DNA from: Pseudomonadota bacterium
GTDB taxonomy: Bacteria; Pseudomonadota; Gammaproteobacteria; Acidiferrobacterales; UBA6901
Reading direction: 5' to 3'
DNA length: 40,696 nt
Assembly (NCBI GenBank): GCA_021790335.1
Contig: JAJYEE010000023.1
Span: 1-40,696 of the forward strand
Part shown: piece by piece, positions 15,860-25,024 of the stretch
Numbering within the stretch: position 1 is the stretch's first letter
How the letters are laid out: each line of letters opens with the position of its first letter
The notes under the pieces: generated by a model
Told to the model about the DNA's origin: nothing
Databases searched by the model: none
Seen by the model: the letters and a program-made list of their open reading frames with translations, nothing else
Made by a program: the position numbers and the translations under genes

Positions 15860-18631
15860 TCACGCGATCTGCGCGGCCAGTTCGCGTGCCTGGTTCTTCT
15901 GGTTCTCGTTCCCTTCGGATATGACCTCATCGAGGATGCTGCGCGCGCCCTCGGAATCGCCCATATCGATGTAGGCCTTGGCCAGATCCAGCTTCGTCGT
16001 GGTTTCATCCCACTGCGAACGACCCTCGGCACCGCCTTCGTCGGCACCTTCGAATTCAAGCTCCGGGGCATCGGAGGATGTGCCGGCGACCGACTCGAAA
16101 TCGAGGACCTGCTCACTTGCGGACTGCGCCACGGTATCGAGACTGATCTCGTGAGCATCGCCGCCGGTGGCCGGAACGCCGTCCAGGTTGAAATCCAGGC
16201 CGAAGCCGCGGTCGTCGGCAGCAACCTCGGACGATGGACGAGCGCGGAGAGCCGGAGCGGTGCCCGGCGCCGAAGCGAGGTCCGGATCGAAGTTTATTCC
16301 CCCGGAAGCCACGGGCGCTGCGCCTTCGTCGGCAGCTGCAGCACCTGCCGGGACTGCCGCATCGGCAGCGGTGAAATCGATTCCGCCGGTTTCAGGCGCC
16401 GGCGCGGCCGCCGCTGCCGCATGCTGCACATCGTTCATCGGTGAGAAAGTAGCATTGGGCACGATCGGACCTGTGTTGCCGGTCATGTTCTCGAGCATTT
16501 CCGTTTCGCCGGTCGCCGCGACCGGCTTGCGGCCGGGTGCGCCGCCGCGGAACATGGGGTTGCTCGGACTGATCTTGCGGCCCATTTCCTCTACCTTTTC
16601 CCAAACCCGACCACCCGTTCCTCCGATCTGCGCATACAGTTCTTCGGCGAGTGTTTCGAATGCAACGATGTCGCTGCGCTGCAGGTAGATCTCGAGCAGC
16701 TTCTGCTTGAGCTCCTGCCGCTGTGGATCCTTGACGACCGCTTCTTTGAGAATCTCTTCTGCCTGCTCGTCGCGCCCATAGGCGAGATACACCTCCGCCT
16801 CGGCGATCGGATCCACTTCGTCGGTGTGTATGTTGCCCATGCCGCCCTGGCTGAAGTCACTCAGGAACGACGTATCACTGGCAGCGGCCTGGTTCCCGCT
16901 GTCCGTGACGCTCGAGGCTTCGGCAGCGAGACTGCCGCCCGAGAGGATGCTTTCTTCAAATTCGGCCTTCGCACGCCGGCGACGCAGGTAGTACATCACC
17001 AGGATGCCGACTCCGAGAACCGCCACCCCGCCGAGCATCGCGAGCGTCTGCGGATTGTCAAATACGTCGCCGAGCACACCCTGGATCAGGCCCGCACTTT
17101 GCGGCTGCGGAGGAGGAACGAAGTGCCGGATCGGCGGCTTTGCTGCAAGCGGCCGCCCCACGATCGGCCGCACCGGGGCCGCCTTGGGCTTCGTGGCCTG
17201 CTTCTCGGCCAGTGCCAGTTCCCGGTTCTCAACCGCGATTAGGCGCTTGGTATTCTGCACCTGCTTGCGCATCTTGCCGACGCGTTGGCGAAGCGCCTTG
17301 TTTTCCTGCTGTCGGGCGTCGATCTGCTCTTCGAGCGTCGTCATCTTGTTCGACAACACCGCCCGCTCGCGGCCCGCCGTCTCTTTAGTGGCCGGGCCCG
17401 CCGACTTGCCGGCCCCACCGCCCACGGATTCTGCGTTCAGTTCAGAACGAACGATGCGCAGCAATGCCTCGCCCGCCGAACCCTGCGCGGCCCCTACGCC
17501 GCCGGCCTGTGCCGCCGCAGTCGGAGCCGGCTTGGGTGTGGCCGAGACCGGCGCCTTGACTGACGACTGTGCTCCGTGCTGCACGCCCTGGGCAGTACCG
17601 CCCGCAACCCTTATGGCACGGCTGGCGGCCGCAAGCTTGAGCTTGTATTCCTGCCAGGCATCGTACTGAACGCGGAAATCCTTGATGGCCTGCGCCTTGG
17701 ACACGGACAGTACCTGCTTGCGCGCCGGAACCTTGAGTATCTTCCCGGACATCAGGTTGTTGATATTGCGGTCAAAGAACGCGTTCGGATTGGCCTCGAG
17801 CAGCGCGATCATGGCCTGTTCCGGACTGATGCTATGGTCAACGGTGATCTTGCGGGCGATCCCGCTCAGGGTATCGCCTTTTCTGACGGTGAATTGGGTC
17901 GTATTCGCCCACGATGAGGACTGCCCGGTTACCGCTGCGCCGTAGGCGTGCGCCGCGGGAATTTGCCGCGCCGGCGCGGCTGGGGCAGCGGTACTACCCG
18001 AGGAGGGCCCCAGTAGCCCATTGGCAGCGGACGCCTTGGGTGCCGCCGGCATGGCCATGGCGGTCTGTTGCTCCGGAGTCTGCTGTCGCGCGGTGCCGGC
18101 GGATGCCGGCAGTGGGGACAGGGGTGTCGCGGAAGCCGCAGCGGCCGGCGCTGCGGGGGCCGAGGTTACTGCCGGAGTCGAGATCGCCGGATGCTGGCTT
18201 GCAACCCAATGAGGAGGATCGAGCAGCGCGGTGTATTCGCGGACCAGTTGTCCACCCGCCCAGTCGACCTCCAGGAGCGTCTGAATAAAGGGCTCTCGAA
18301 AAGGACCGTTGGTCGAAAGCTCGATGTAGTAATTGCCGTCCTTATGCTGCTTGACGGCATACTTGATGTGGGAAAGAAAGCGGTGACGTTCTACACCGGC
18401 AGCGGCGAAGATGGCGTCCGATGCCAGCGAGGGACTGAGGGTTTTGATCTCCCCTGGCGTGGTGTCGATGATCCTTACGTGCGCATTGAGCGGCTCGCCC
18501 AGCCCCGACTCTACGACCAGCCGGCCGAGGCCGAGACCATACGCCAGCGCTGGCAATGCCGAAAGCGCTGCGCCCAGAATGATCCTGATAAACTGCTGAT
18601 GCCTGCCCGACTTCAACATCATATGGCGCAT
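15860..18631 (-). CDS. fimV: FimV-like pole-organising/pilus assembly protein
   Basis: Inner-membrane hub protein. In Pseudomonas and Vibrio, FimV-type proteins (FimV/HubP) bind peptidoglycan, organise the cell pole and support type IV pilus secretin assembly. The chosen start at 18631 (923 residues) has GGGGGAG eight bases upstream. Order: signal sequence (to about 30), FimV N-terminal domain starting GLGRLVVESGLGEPL, an Ala/Pro-rich linker, a LysM domain (about 247-303, FTVRKGDTLSGIA), a coiled coil (about 424-480), one membrane helix (about 528-549) followed by RRRRAK, an acidic cytosolic region with TPR-like repeats (about 610-680), and the conserved C-terminal FimV motif (about 876-923, LDLAKAYIDMGD). 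It lies downstream of asd as in Pseudomonas, but truA/trpF do not follow. Confidence 0.95.
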   Translation of the reverse strand: MRHMMLKSGRHQQFIRIILGAALSALPALAYGLGLGRLVVESGLGEPLNAHVRIIDTTPGEIKTLSPSLASDAIFAAAGVERHRFLSHIKYAVKQHKDGNYYIELSTNGPFREPFIQTLLEVDWAGGQLVREYTALLDPPHWVASQHPAISTPAVTSAPAAPAAAASATPLSPLPASAGTARQQTPEQQTAMAMPAAPKASAANGLLGPSSGSTAAPAAPARQIPAAHAYGAAVTGQSSSWANTTQFTVRKGDTLSGIARKITVDHSISPEQAMIALLEANPNAFFDRNINNLMSGKILKVPARKQVLSVSKAQAIKDFRVQYDAWQEYKLKLAAASRAIRVAGGTAQGVQHGAQSSVKAPVSATPKPAPTAAAQAGGVGAAQGSAGEALLRIVRSELNAESVGGGAGKSAGPATKETAGRERAVLSNKMTTLEEQIDARQQENKALRQRVGKMRKQVQNTKRLIAVENRELALAEKQATKPKAAPVRPIVGRPLAAKPPIRHFVPPPQPQSAGLIQGVLGDVFDNPQTLAMLGGVAVLGVGILVMYYLRRRRAKAEFEESILSGGSLAAEASSVTDSGNQAAASDTSFLSDFSQGGMGNIHTDEVDPIAEAEVYLAYGRDEQAEEILKEAVVKDPQRQELKQKLLEIYLQRSDIVAFETLAEELYAQIGGTGGRVWEKVEEMGRKISPSNPMFRGGAPGRKPVAATGETEMLENMTGNTGPIVPNATFSPMNDVQHAAAAAAPAPETGGIDFTAADAAVPAGAAAADEGAAPVASGGINFDPDLASAPGTAPALRARPSSEVAADDRGFGLDFNLDGVPATGGDAHEISLDTVAQSASEQVLDFESVAGTSSDAPELEFEGADEGGAEGRSQWDETTTKLDLAKAYIDMGDSEGARSILDEVISEGNENQKNQARELAAQIA

Positions 18632-18713
18632 GACGTATACTCCCCCGACTGCCCCTGTCTCACCTAAACAACCGCTTCTAGTACTTGGAGTTACGTGCAC
18701 ATTGTATTAATAG

Positions 18714-18725
18714 TGTTTATAAACA
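18714..18725. promoter_or_regulatory. 12-bp palindrome in the fimV leader (operator-like)
   Basis: TGTTTATAAACA is a perfect palindrome lying just downstream of the predicted fimV -10 (18733-18738), about where transcription would start. An AT-rich palindrome at this site could be a repressor operator. No regulator is implied by the sequence itself. Confidence 0.35.
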
Positions 18726-18732
18726 TCAAATA

Positions 18733-18761
18733 ACTATAGCCTACAAATACTGTTTCACCAA
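18733..18761 (-). promoter_or_regulatory. Candidate sigma-70 promoter of fimV
   Basis: On the minus strand TTGGTG (18756-18761) and TATAGT (18733-18738) are separated by exactly 17 bp. The -10 matches 5 of 6 bases and the -35 only 3 of 6. The leader to the fimV ATG would be about 95 nt. Confidence 0.55.
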
Positions 18762-18980
18762 CCCTCAGCCGAGGCAGCGGCAAAAACCGCCCACGTCCGC
18801 ACGCCGCATAACAGGTCACCGAGGAATTCGTGCGCCGGGACGGCATGAACAGCTCGTACCGCGCAACGACCAACACCTCAAGGTCCGAACATCATGGTCT
18901 CAAAGGGTATATAGTCGCTTTCGCACGTTCCGTCCATGCCCCCGGCCCGGGTTATCCGGCCGCTGCAGAGTGTGGCGATG

Positions 18981-19009
18981 CCATCGCGAGGCGCTACCGC
19001 TCGCGATGG
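18981..19009. terminator. Strong hairpin directly behind asd
   Basis: CCATCGCGAG (18981-18990) and CTCGCGATGG (19000-19009) are perfect 10-bp arms around a 9-nt loop, nine bases after the asd stop. It lacks a T-tract, so it may protect the mRNA 3' end or aid factor-dependent termination between asd and fimV. Confidence 0.55.
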
Positions 19010-19017
19010 TCCGGGAC

Positions 19018-20130
19018 TTAGGCCTGCAGCAGGATGCGCAGCATACGACGCAGCGGCTCGGCCGCCCCCCACAGGAGCTGGTCGCCCACCGTGAATGCCG
19101 AAAGGTAGCGATTACCCATCGCCAGCTTGCGCAGCCTGCCGACAGGCACGGTGAGGGTTCCCGTGATCGCCGCCGGGGTCAGCTCGCGCAACGTGCGCTC
19201 GCGCTCGTTGGGAATCACCCGCACCCAGTCGTTTGCACCGGCAAGCATGTCCTCAATCTCATCGAGCGGTACGTCGCGTGTCAGCTTTATCGTCAGCGCC
19301 TGGCTGTGGCAACGCATGGCACCGATGCGCACGCAGATTCCATCCACCGGCACGGGATTCTCGTCACGGCCCAGGATCTTGTTGGTTTCCGCCTGCCCCT
19401 TCCACTCCTCCCGGCTCTGACCGTTTCCCAGGTCCTTGTCGATCCACGGAATCACGCTTCCAGCCAGCGGAACACCGAAGTGCTCAGTGGGAAACGCCGA
19501 ATCATGCAGCCTGTTCGCCACCGCCCTGTCGATTTCGAGAATCGCCGACGCCGGATCGGCGAGCATGGGCAGCGCTGCCTGGTGCACCGAACCCATCTGC
19601 CTGAGCAGTTCGCGCATGTTCTGTGCCCCGGCACCGGAGGCAGCCTGGTAAGTCATGGCCGTCATCCACTCGACCAAGCCCCGCTGGAACAGGCCGCCCA
19701 GCGCCATGAGCATCAGGCTGACGGTGCAGTTGCCGCCGATATAGTTGCGTATGCCGCGGTCGAGCGCCGCGCCGATCACCTCGTGATTGACGGGATCAAG
19801 CACGATCACGCTCTCCCGGTCCATGCGCAGCGTGGATGCGGCATCGATCCAGTATCCCTTCCAGCCCGCTGCACGCAGTCTGGGAAAGACCTCTCCGGTG
19901 TAATCGCCTCCCTGGCAGGAGATGACGATGTCCATGGCCTTAAGTGCGGCAATATCGCGGGCATCCTTGAGCGGCGGAACCTCTTGTCCTATGGCCGGAC
20001 CTGTCCCGCCGATCTGGGACGTCGTGAAAAATACCGGCTCGATCAGCGCGAAATCGCCTTCGGCGCGCATGCGCTGCATCAGTACCGAACCAACCATGCC
20101 ACGCCACCCGACAAACCCTACCCGCTTCAT
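19018..20130 (-). CDS. asd: Aspartate-semialdehyde dehydrogenase
   Basis: Makes aspartate semialdehyde from aspartyl phosphate with NADPH, the branch point to lysine/diaminopimelate, threonine and methionine. The 370 residues include the N-terminal dinucleotide site [14 protein letters not shown] and the active-site [10 protein letters not shown] with Cys135, the same number as in E. coli. This is the gamma-type enzyme. I chose the ATG at 20130, behind an AGAGGC site, over an upstream in-frame ATG at 20172. It follows leuB on the same strand with a 99-bp gap, the order known from Pseudomonas. Confidence 0.98.
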   Translation of the reverse strand: MKRVGFVGWRGMVGSVLMQRMRAEGDFALIEPVFFTTSQIGGTGPAIGQEVPPLKDARDIAALKAMDIVISCQGGDYTGEVFPRLRAAGWKGYWIDAASTLRMDRESVIVLDPVNHEVIGAALDRGIRNYIGGNCTVSLMLMALGGLFQRGLVEWMTAMTYQAASGAGAQNMRELLRQMGSVHQAALPMLADPASAILEIDRAVANRLHDSAFPTEHFGVPLAGSVIPWIDKDLGNGQSREEWKGQAETNKILGRDENPVPVDGICVRIGAMRCHSQALTIKLTRDVPLDEIEDMLAGANDWVRVIPNERERTLRELTPAAITGTLTVPVGRLRKLAMGNRYLSAFTVGDQLLWGAAEPLRRMLRILLQA

Positions 20131-20229
20131 TAAGTCGCCTCTGCTCACTGAACTGCTTCTCCGCCAATCCACCCCGGCCCGACCCTCCGGGAATCCGCCC
20201 GATGCAGGACCGCCGACACTGCGTGCGCC

Positions 20230-21306
20230 TTACCGGCGCAATGCCTCCACCACGGCCGCACCCATCTGCGCGGTACCGACGCGGGAGCAGCCGTCGGTGT
20301 ATATGTCGGTGGTACGCAGCCCCTGGTCCAGCACCGCCGCGACGGCACGCTCAACACGCAGCGCCAGGTCCGGCCGGTCCAGAGTGTAGCGCAGCAGCAT
20401 CGCTACAGACAGGACCGTACCCAGAGGGTTCGCGATTCCCTTGCCGGCGATATCGGGCGCCGACCCATGGATTGGCTCGTACATGCCCTTGTTCGCCGCA
20501 TCAAGAGATGCCGAAGGTAGCATGCCGATCGACCCGGTCAGCATCGCCGCCTCGTCGGAGAGGATGTCTCCAAACATGTTGGTCGTAACAACGACATCGA
20601 ACTGCTTCGGCGCACGCACCAGCTGCATCGCCGCATTGTCCACGTACATATGCGTCAGGCTGACCTGCGGATAATCCTTGGCCACCGCACTGACGACTTC
20701 CCGCCACAGCTCGGTGCACTCAAGCACATTGGCCTTGTCAACCGAGCATACGCGCCGGCCGCGCTTCATCGCGATTTCGAACGCCACCCGTGCGATGCGC
20801 CTGATCTCCGATTCGCTGTAGATGAGCGTGTTGAAGCCCTCGCGCTGGCCGTCGGCGCGCATCCGCACGCCGCGCGGCTGACCAAAATAGATGCCTCCAG
20901 TAAGCTCGCGAACGATCATCAGGTCCAAACCCGAGACCACTTCGGCCTTCAGGCTGGAGGCCGAAACCAGCTGCGGATAGAGCAGCGCCGGACGCAGGTT
21001 TGCGAACAGCCCGAGCTCCGAGCGCAGACCCAGCAGCCCCTTTTCCGGCCGCAGTGCGATGTCCAATGACTCCCATTTGGGACCTCCGACGGCACCGAGC
21101 AGCACCGCATCAGCCGCACGCGCCAGGCGCAACGTATCCTCGGGCAGCGGCGTACCGGCGGCATCGTAGGCCGCGCCACCGACGAGTCCGTGCTCGATCT
21201 CGATCTGCAGCCCGTCGGAGCGCAGGGACTCCAGCACATTCACTGCCTCTGCCATGATCTCCGGGCCAATACCGTCTCCCGCAAGCACCAGCACTTTATG
21301 ACTCAT
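20230..21306 (-). CDS. leuB: 3-isopropylmalate dehydrogenase
   Basis: NAD-dependent oxidative decarboxylation of 3-isopropylmalate in leucine biosynthesis. The 358 residues show the N-terminal AGDGIGPEI, the substrate-binding [14 protein letters not shown] and the metal/NAD region [15 protein letters not shown], followed by [18 protein letters not shown], the NAD-selective loop. The start [12 protein letters not shown] is standard. It lies 153 bp after leuD, a gap that contains two hairpins, and ahead of asd. Confidence 0.99.
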   Translation of the reverse strand: MSHKVLVLAGDGIGPEIMAEAVNVLESLRSDGLQIEIEHGLVGGAAYDAAGTPLPEDTLRLARAADAVLLGAVGGPKWESLDIALRPEKGLLGLRSELGLFANLRPALLYPQLVSASSLKAEVVSGLDLMIVRELTGGIYFGQPRGVRMRADGQREGFNTLIYSESEIRRIARVAFEIAMKRGRRVCSVDKANVLECTELWREVVSAVAKDYPQVSLTHMYVDNAAMQLVRAPKQFDVVVTTNMFGDILSDEAAMLTGSIGMLPSASLDAANKGMYEPIHGSAPDIAGKGIANPLGTVLSVAMLLRYTLDRPDLALRVERAVAAVLDQGLRTTDIYTDGCSRVGTAQMGAAVVEALRR

Positions 21307-21342
21307 CGATCCACTCCGTCAGGAAATGCGATTAATGGTTCC

Positions 21343-21392
21343 ATCAGACCAGAGCCTGCCTTGCCCGTCCGGCCGAAGCCGGCTTGTCTGAT
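21343..21392. repeat. Nested inverted repeats in the leuD-leuB spacer
   Basis: Outer arms ATCAGAC (21343-21349) and GTCTGAT (21386-21392) enclose a tetraloop hairpin CCGGC-CGAA-GCCGG (21369-21382). In the leu transcript this forms a structured element about 40 bases before leuB. Seen in sequence; its function is not known. Confidence 0.45.
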
Positions 21393-21414
21393 CGATTCGG
21401 CATCCGCGCATGGT

Positions 21415-21432
21415 CCGGGATCCAGGTCCCGG
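21415..21432. repeat. Hairpin just behind leuD
   Basis: CCGGGA (21415-21420) and TCCCGG (21427-21432) pair perfectly around a 6-nt loop, about 28 bases after the leuD stop. No T-tract follows, so it could stabilise the leuCD message. Confidence 0.4.
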
Positions 21433-21459
21433 CTTTCCGGCGGGCGACAGCCACCGCGC

Positions 21460-22098
21460 CTAGCGAAACAGCCATGGGGCTTCCTTGCGCCGCCTTGCCT
21501 CGTATGCCCGGATGTCATCGACATGCTCCAGGGTCAAACCGATGTCGTCCAGGCCATTGACAAGGCAATGCTTGCGGAAAGGATCGATATCGAAGTGAAT
21601 GACCTGGCCGGAAGGCGTGGTGACCGTCTGCCTATCGAGATCAACGCTGAGCCGGTAACCCTCCTGCGCGTACACACCCTCGAACAGCTGCTGTACCGTT
21701 GCTTCTTCCAGGACCACGGGCAACAGGCCGTTCTTCAGGCTGTTCTGGTAGAAGATGTCCGCGTAGCTTGGGGCAATGATGACGCGGAAACCGTAATCCA
21801 TCAAAGCCCAGGGGGCGTGTTCACGCGAGGACCCGCAACCGAAGTTGGCGCGCGCCAGCAGGATGCTGGCGCCGGCATAGCGCGGCTGGTTGAGCACGAA
21901 GTCGGGGTTGAGCCGGCGCCGGCTGTGATCCATCCCGGGTTCGCCCTCATCCAGATACCGCCAGGAATCAAACAGGTTCGGACCAAACCCGCTGCGTTTG
22001 ATCGACTTCAGGTACTGTTTCGGAATGATTGCATCAGTGTCCACGTTTGCCCGGTCCATGGGCGCCGCTATACCGGTCAATGTCGTGAATTTCTGCAT
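21460..22098 (-). CDS. leuD: 3-isopropylmalate dehydratase, small subunit
   Basis: Partner of LeuC in the isomerisation of 2-isopropylmalate to 3-isopropylmalate. The 212 residues include the swivel-domain hallmarks [13 protein letters not shown] and [15 protein letters not shown], which close over the substrate of the aconitase-like fold. Length equals the gammaproteobacterial type (about 200-215). It follows leuC by 72 bp on the same strand. Confidence 0.98.
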   Translation of the reverse strand: MQKFTTLTGIAAPMDRANVDTDAIIPKQYLKSIKRSGFGPNLFDSWRYLDEGEPGMDHSRRRLNPDFVLNQPRYAGASILLARANFGCGSSREHAPWALMDYGFRVIIAPSYADIFYQNSLKNGLLPVVLEEATVQQLFEGVYAQEGYRLSVDLDRQTVTTPSGQVIHFDIDPFRKHCLVNGLDDIGLTLEHVDDIRAYEARRRKEAPWLFR

Positions 22099-22170
22099 GA
22101 TGGCTCCACGTTCTGGTTTGTGCGGGGCGGCGGACGCCGCCGGGATTGCTTGTGAAAAACCCGTCGGCAG

Positions 22171-23577
22171 TCAACGCCAGCTGCGCACGTCGACGAAATG
22201 TCCGGCGATTCCCGCCGCCGCGGCCATGGCCGGACTGACGAGATGCGTGCGTCCGCCGGCACCCTGGCGTCCCTCGAAATTGCGGTTCGACGTGGAAGCG
22301 CAGCGCTCCCCCGGCTCCAGGCGGTCGGCGTTCATGGCCAGGCACATGGAGCAGCCCGGTTCGCGCCACTCGAACCCGGCCGCGGCGAATATCTTATCGA
22401 GCCCCTCGCTTTCGGCCTGGGTCTTGATCAGACCGGACCCCGGGACCACCATCGCCAGCTTGACATTGTGCGCTAGGCGTTTGCCCCGGACCACTGCGGC
22501 GGCAACGCGTAGATCTTCGATGCGTGAGTTGGTACAAGAACCGATGAACACCTTGTCGATCGCGATATCCTGGATCGCCGTTCCCGGCACGAGGTTCATG
22601 TACTCGAGCGCGCCGCGCATGCTCGCGCGCCGTGTGGCATCCTGCTCGCGCGCGGGATCGGGTACCCGGCCGTCGATTCCCACGACCATCTCCGGTGATG
22701 TGCCCCACGTGACCTGGGGCACGATCGCGCCGGCGTCGATTTCGATTTCATGGTCGAACGTCGCGCCCGCGTCACTATAAAGACTGCGCCAAGCGACCTG
22801 CGCCTGCTCCCACAACTGCGGCGGCGGCGCGTACGGCCGGCCGCGCAGGTAGTCGATGGTCTTGTCGTCGACCGCGATCATCCCCGCGCGCGCGCCCGCC
22901 TCAATCGCCATGTTGCAGACAGTCATGCGGCCTTCCATGGACAGCGACCGGATCGCCGAGCCGGCAAATTCGATCGCATATCCGGTGCCGCCAGCGGTGC
23001 CGATACGGCCGACGATGACGAGCACGATGTCCTTGGCGGTGACGCCGAACGGGATCGCGCCTTCGACGCGCACGCGCATGTTCTTCGACTTCTTCAACAA
23101 CAGGCATTGCGTTGCCAGGACATGCTCCACCTCGGAGGTCCCGATTCCGAAGGCAAGCGCGCCGAATGCCCCATGCGTCGAAGTGTGGGAATCGCCGCAC
23201 ACCACCGTCATGCCGGGCAGCGTGGCGCCCTGCTCCGGCCCGATGACGTGCACGATACCCTGGCGCGGGTCGTTCATCCCGAATTCGGTGATCCCGAAAT
23301 CCTGACAGTTCTGGTCGAGCGTCTCGACCTGCAGGCGTGACACCGGATCAGCAATACCCTGACGCCGGCCGGTCGTCGGAACATTGTGATCGGCGGTGGC
23401 GAGGTTGGCATCGACACGCCACAGACCGCGGCCGGCCAGCCGCAGTCCTTCGAAGGCCTGCGGGCTGGTCACCTCGTGCACGAGGTGGCGGTCGATATAG
23501 ACCAAGGCAGTACCGTCCGGGTTTGTGCGCACCACATGGGCTTCCCAAAGTTTGTCGTAAAGTGTTTTTCCGTTCAT
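22171..23577 (-). CDS. leuC: 3-isopropylmalate dehydratase, large subunit
   Basis: Iron-sulfur aconitase-family subunit of isopropylmalate isomerase. The 468 residues show the 4Fe-4S ligands: one cysteine in [11 protein letters not shown] and two in [11 protein letters not shown], plus [14 protein letters not shown] near the N-terminus. Length matches the family (about 466). It is the first gene of leuC-leuD-leuB-asd-fimV. A well-spaced sigma-70 promoter lies about 45 bp upstream, and a LysR-type regulator is divergently encoded, suggesting control of this operon by that regulator. Confidence 0.99.
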   Translation of the reverse strand: MNGKTLYDKLWEAHVVRTNPDGTALVYIDRHLVHEVTSPQAFEGLRLAGRGLWRVDANLATADHNVPTTGRRQGIADPVSRLQVETLDQNCQDFGITEFGMNDPRQGIVHVIGPEQGATLPGMTVVCGDSHTSTHGAFGALAFGIGTSEVEHVLATQCLLLKKSKNMRVRVEGAIPFGVTAKDIVLVIVGRIGTAGGTGYAIEFAGSAIRSLSMEGRMTVCNMAIEAGARAGMIAVDDKTIDYLRGRPYAPPPQLWEQAQVAWRSLYSDAGATFDHEIEIDAGAIVPQVTWGTSPEMVVGIDGRVPDPAREQDATRRASMRGALEYMNLVPGTAIQDIAIDKVFIGSCTNSRIEDLRVAAAVVRGKRLAHNVKLAMVVPGSGLIKTQAESEGLDKIFAAAGFEWREPGCSMCLAMNADRLEPGERCASTSNRNFEGRQGAGGRTHLVSPAMAAAAGIAGHFVDVRSWR

Positions 23578-23621
23578 GGCCGTACGCTCGGGGCTGTTAA
23601 GTCTGCGGGGATCTTGCGTCT

Positions 23622-23650
23622 ATTCTAAGAGACGGTTATAAATAACGCAA
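23622..23650 (-). promoter_or_regulatory. Candidate sigma-70 promoter of the leuCDB operon
   Basis: On the minus strand TTGCGT (23645-23650) and TAGAAT (23622-23627) are exactly 17 bp apart. The -10 matches 5 of 6 consensus bases and the -35 is poor, as expected for an activated promoter. The leader is about 38 nt, too short for a leucine attenuator. Confidence 0.55.
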
Positions 23651-23652
23651 AG

Positions 23653-23667
23653 TCATATTTCTCATGA
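23653..23667. promoter_or_regulatory. Candidate LysR-type operator
   Basis: TCAT-N7-ATGA forms an interrupted palindrome with T and A at its outer ends. It touches the upstream side of the leuC -35 and lies 18 bp from the start of the divergent LysR gene. This is the classic place for a LysR-type activator that also represses itself. The spacing is T-N13-A rather than the usual T-N11-A. Confidence 0.4.
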
Positions 23668-23685
23668 TTTCGATTTCCAAAGGTT

Positions 23686-24555
23686 ATGGATATAAACGAC
23701 CTGCAAACCTTCCTGGCGGTGGCCGAAAGTGGCTCGTTCTCGCGCGCCGCAGAGCGCGCCTTCATCACCCAGCCAGCCATCAGCAAGCGCATTGCCGCGC
23801 TCGAAGCGGAGCTTGGCGCCAGACTCTTCGACCGTGTCGGCCGAAGGATCCAGTTGGCCCCAGCCGGCATTGCGCTGCTGCCGCAGGCGCGCACGATTCT
23901 GGACGGAGTGGGGGAAGCCAAACGCCGTATTGCGGCCCTGTCCCGGGACATCGCCGGACCGCTGCGGCTTGGAACCAGCTATCACGTCGGCCTGCACCGC
24001 CTGCCGCCCGCGCTCAGGCAGTTCTACATCGCCCATCCGAACGTGCAGCTCGATCTGCGGTTCATGGACTCGGAAGCGGCCTGCCACGCCGTCGAACAGG
24101 GCGATCTCGATCTGGCAGTGGTGACGCTTCCGCGCGGTTCGAACGCGCGCCTGCGGCGGGAAAAAGTCTGGGACGATCCGCTCGAAATCGTGGTCGCTGC
24201 CGCCCATCCGCTCGCTGCCGCAAGACGCCTGCGTCTGCAGGCGCTGGCCGAATATCCGATCATCCTGCCGGTGCCGGGCGCTACTACCCGCGAAATCGTT
24301 CTCGCGGCGCTTGCGCCCGTACGGCGGAATCTGCGCATCGGTCTTGAGACCAATTATTTGGAACTGATCAAGATGCTCGTGTCGATCGGTCTGGGGTGGA
24401 GTGCCCTGCCCCATACGTTAATTGACGGCGACCTCAAAGTGGTCCAGATTGAGGGCATCAGTATTGTGCGTGAACTGGGGGTGGTGACGCATGCGGCCCG
24501 CACCTTGTCGAACGCGGCTTCGGCGATTATCGAGGCAATTCGAGCGACCAAATGA
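23686..24555 (+). CDS. LysR-family transcriptional regulator
   Basis: A 289-residue LysR-type regulator. The N-terminal winged helix-turn-helix is clear (MDINDLQTFLAVAESGSFSR, then TQPAISKRIAALE, residues 1-60) and is followed by a linker helix. The periplasmic-binding-like effector domain covers about 90-285 (starting GPLRLGTSYHVGLHRLPPAL). It is divergent from leuC with 108 bp between them, and a LysR-type palindrome abuts the leuC -35. Regulation of leucine biosynthesis is therefore likely, with the effector unknown. A LysR gene in this position is also known in Pseudomonas. The downstream gene overlaps its stop codon. Confidence 0.92.
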   Translation: MDINDLQTFLAVAESGSFSRAAERAFITQPAISKRIAALEAELGARLFDRVGRRIQLAPAGIALLPQARTILDGVGEAKRRIAALSRDIAGPLRLGTSYHVGLHRLPPALRQFYIAHPNVQLDLRFMDSEAACHAVEQGDLDLAVVTLPRGSNARLRREKVWDDPLEIVVAAAHPLAAARRLRLQALAEYPIILPVPGATTREIVLAALAPVRRNLRIGLETNYLELIKMLVSIGLGWSALPHTLIDGDLKVVQIEGISIVRELGVVTHAARTLSNAASAIIEAIRATK

Positions 24556-24983
24556 TGAATTTCCTGCAGCTCATCGAGCAGCTGACAACGCGCATCGGCC
24601 AGCACCAGCTCCCGATAAACTCCACGGCTAACAATATCCGGGCGCTTGTCGATTCGAGCGCCCTGCACTACGAACTTGCCGCCCGCATCGTGTGCGCAAT
24701 CTACGAGCACAACGGCTGCCGGCGCCTCACCGACCCCGTAACGGCGCAACCGACCTTTGAGGCCCTCGGCCCCATCCGCGCCGGTTTGCTCGGCTCCAAC
24801 CGCACCGATATCGAGGCGTACCGCTTCATGGAGGAGCTGTGCACTGCCGTCGCCAAGATCTTCGACGCACCCCACATCGCCAGGATCGCTTCCGATGCTC
24901 CGCAACCCGAGGCACCCGTCCGGCACCGCGGCGAACTCATAAGGCTCGATGCGGTACGGCGGCGCGTGAAATCGCTCGCCTGA
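24552..24983 (+). CDS. Unknown protein coupled to the LysR regulator
   Basis: A 143-residue, mostly helical, soluble protein beginning MMNFLQLIEQ. It has no signal peptide, membrane segment or motif I recognise. Two cysteines lie in a central stretch (ARIVCAIYEHNGCRRL) and the C-terminus is rich in Arg. Its ATG overlaps the LysR stop (ATGATGA), with a second in-frame ATG at 24555, so translation is coupled to the regulator. The product could modulate that regulator, but nothing in the sequence proves it. Confidence 0.65.
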   Translation: MMNFLQLIEQLTTRIGQHQLPINSTANNIRALVDSSALHYELAARIVCAIYEHNGCRRLTDPVTAQPTFEALGPIRAGLLGSNRTDIEAYRFMEELCTAVAKIFDAPHIARIASDAPQPEAPVRHRGELIRLDAVRRRVKSLA

Positions 24984-24989
24984 TTCCAC

Positions 24990-25024
24990 GCGCGACGGTC
25001 CGCGCCACAAGCGCTCACTGCGCT
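24990..25024. terminator. Two hairpins at the 24.98/25.01-kb convergent junction
   Basis: GCGCG (24990-24994) pairs with CGCGC (25001-25005). AGCGC (25010-25014) pairs with GCGCT (25020-25024), with the MFS stop codon in its 5-nt loop. Stems are short and no T-tract follows. Confidence 0.3.

Larger units (their letters stand above)
18632..19017. other. asd-fimV intergenic region
   Basis: This 386-bp gap carries no supported gene. It contains a strong hairpin just behind asd (18981-19009), an AT-rich patch with a likely fimV promoter (18733-18761) and a 12-bp perfect palindrome in the fimV leader (18714-18725). The remainder is unremarkable. Confidence 0.6.

Noticed and set aside
18685-20133. 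Plus-strand open frame opposite asd
   Set aside because: Shadow of asd; composition is atypical and there are no motifs.
23578-23621. Leucine leader-peptide attenuator before leuC
   Set aside because: The leader is only about 38 nt and contains no leucine-rich reading frame or alternative hairpins.
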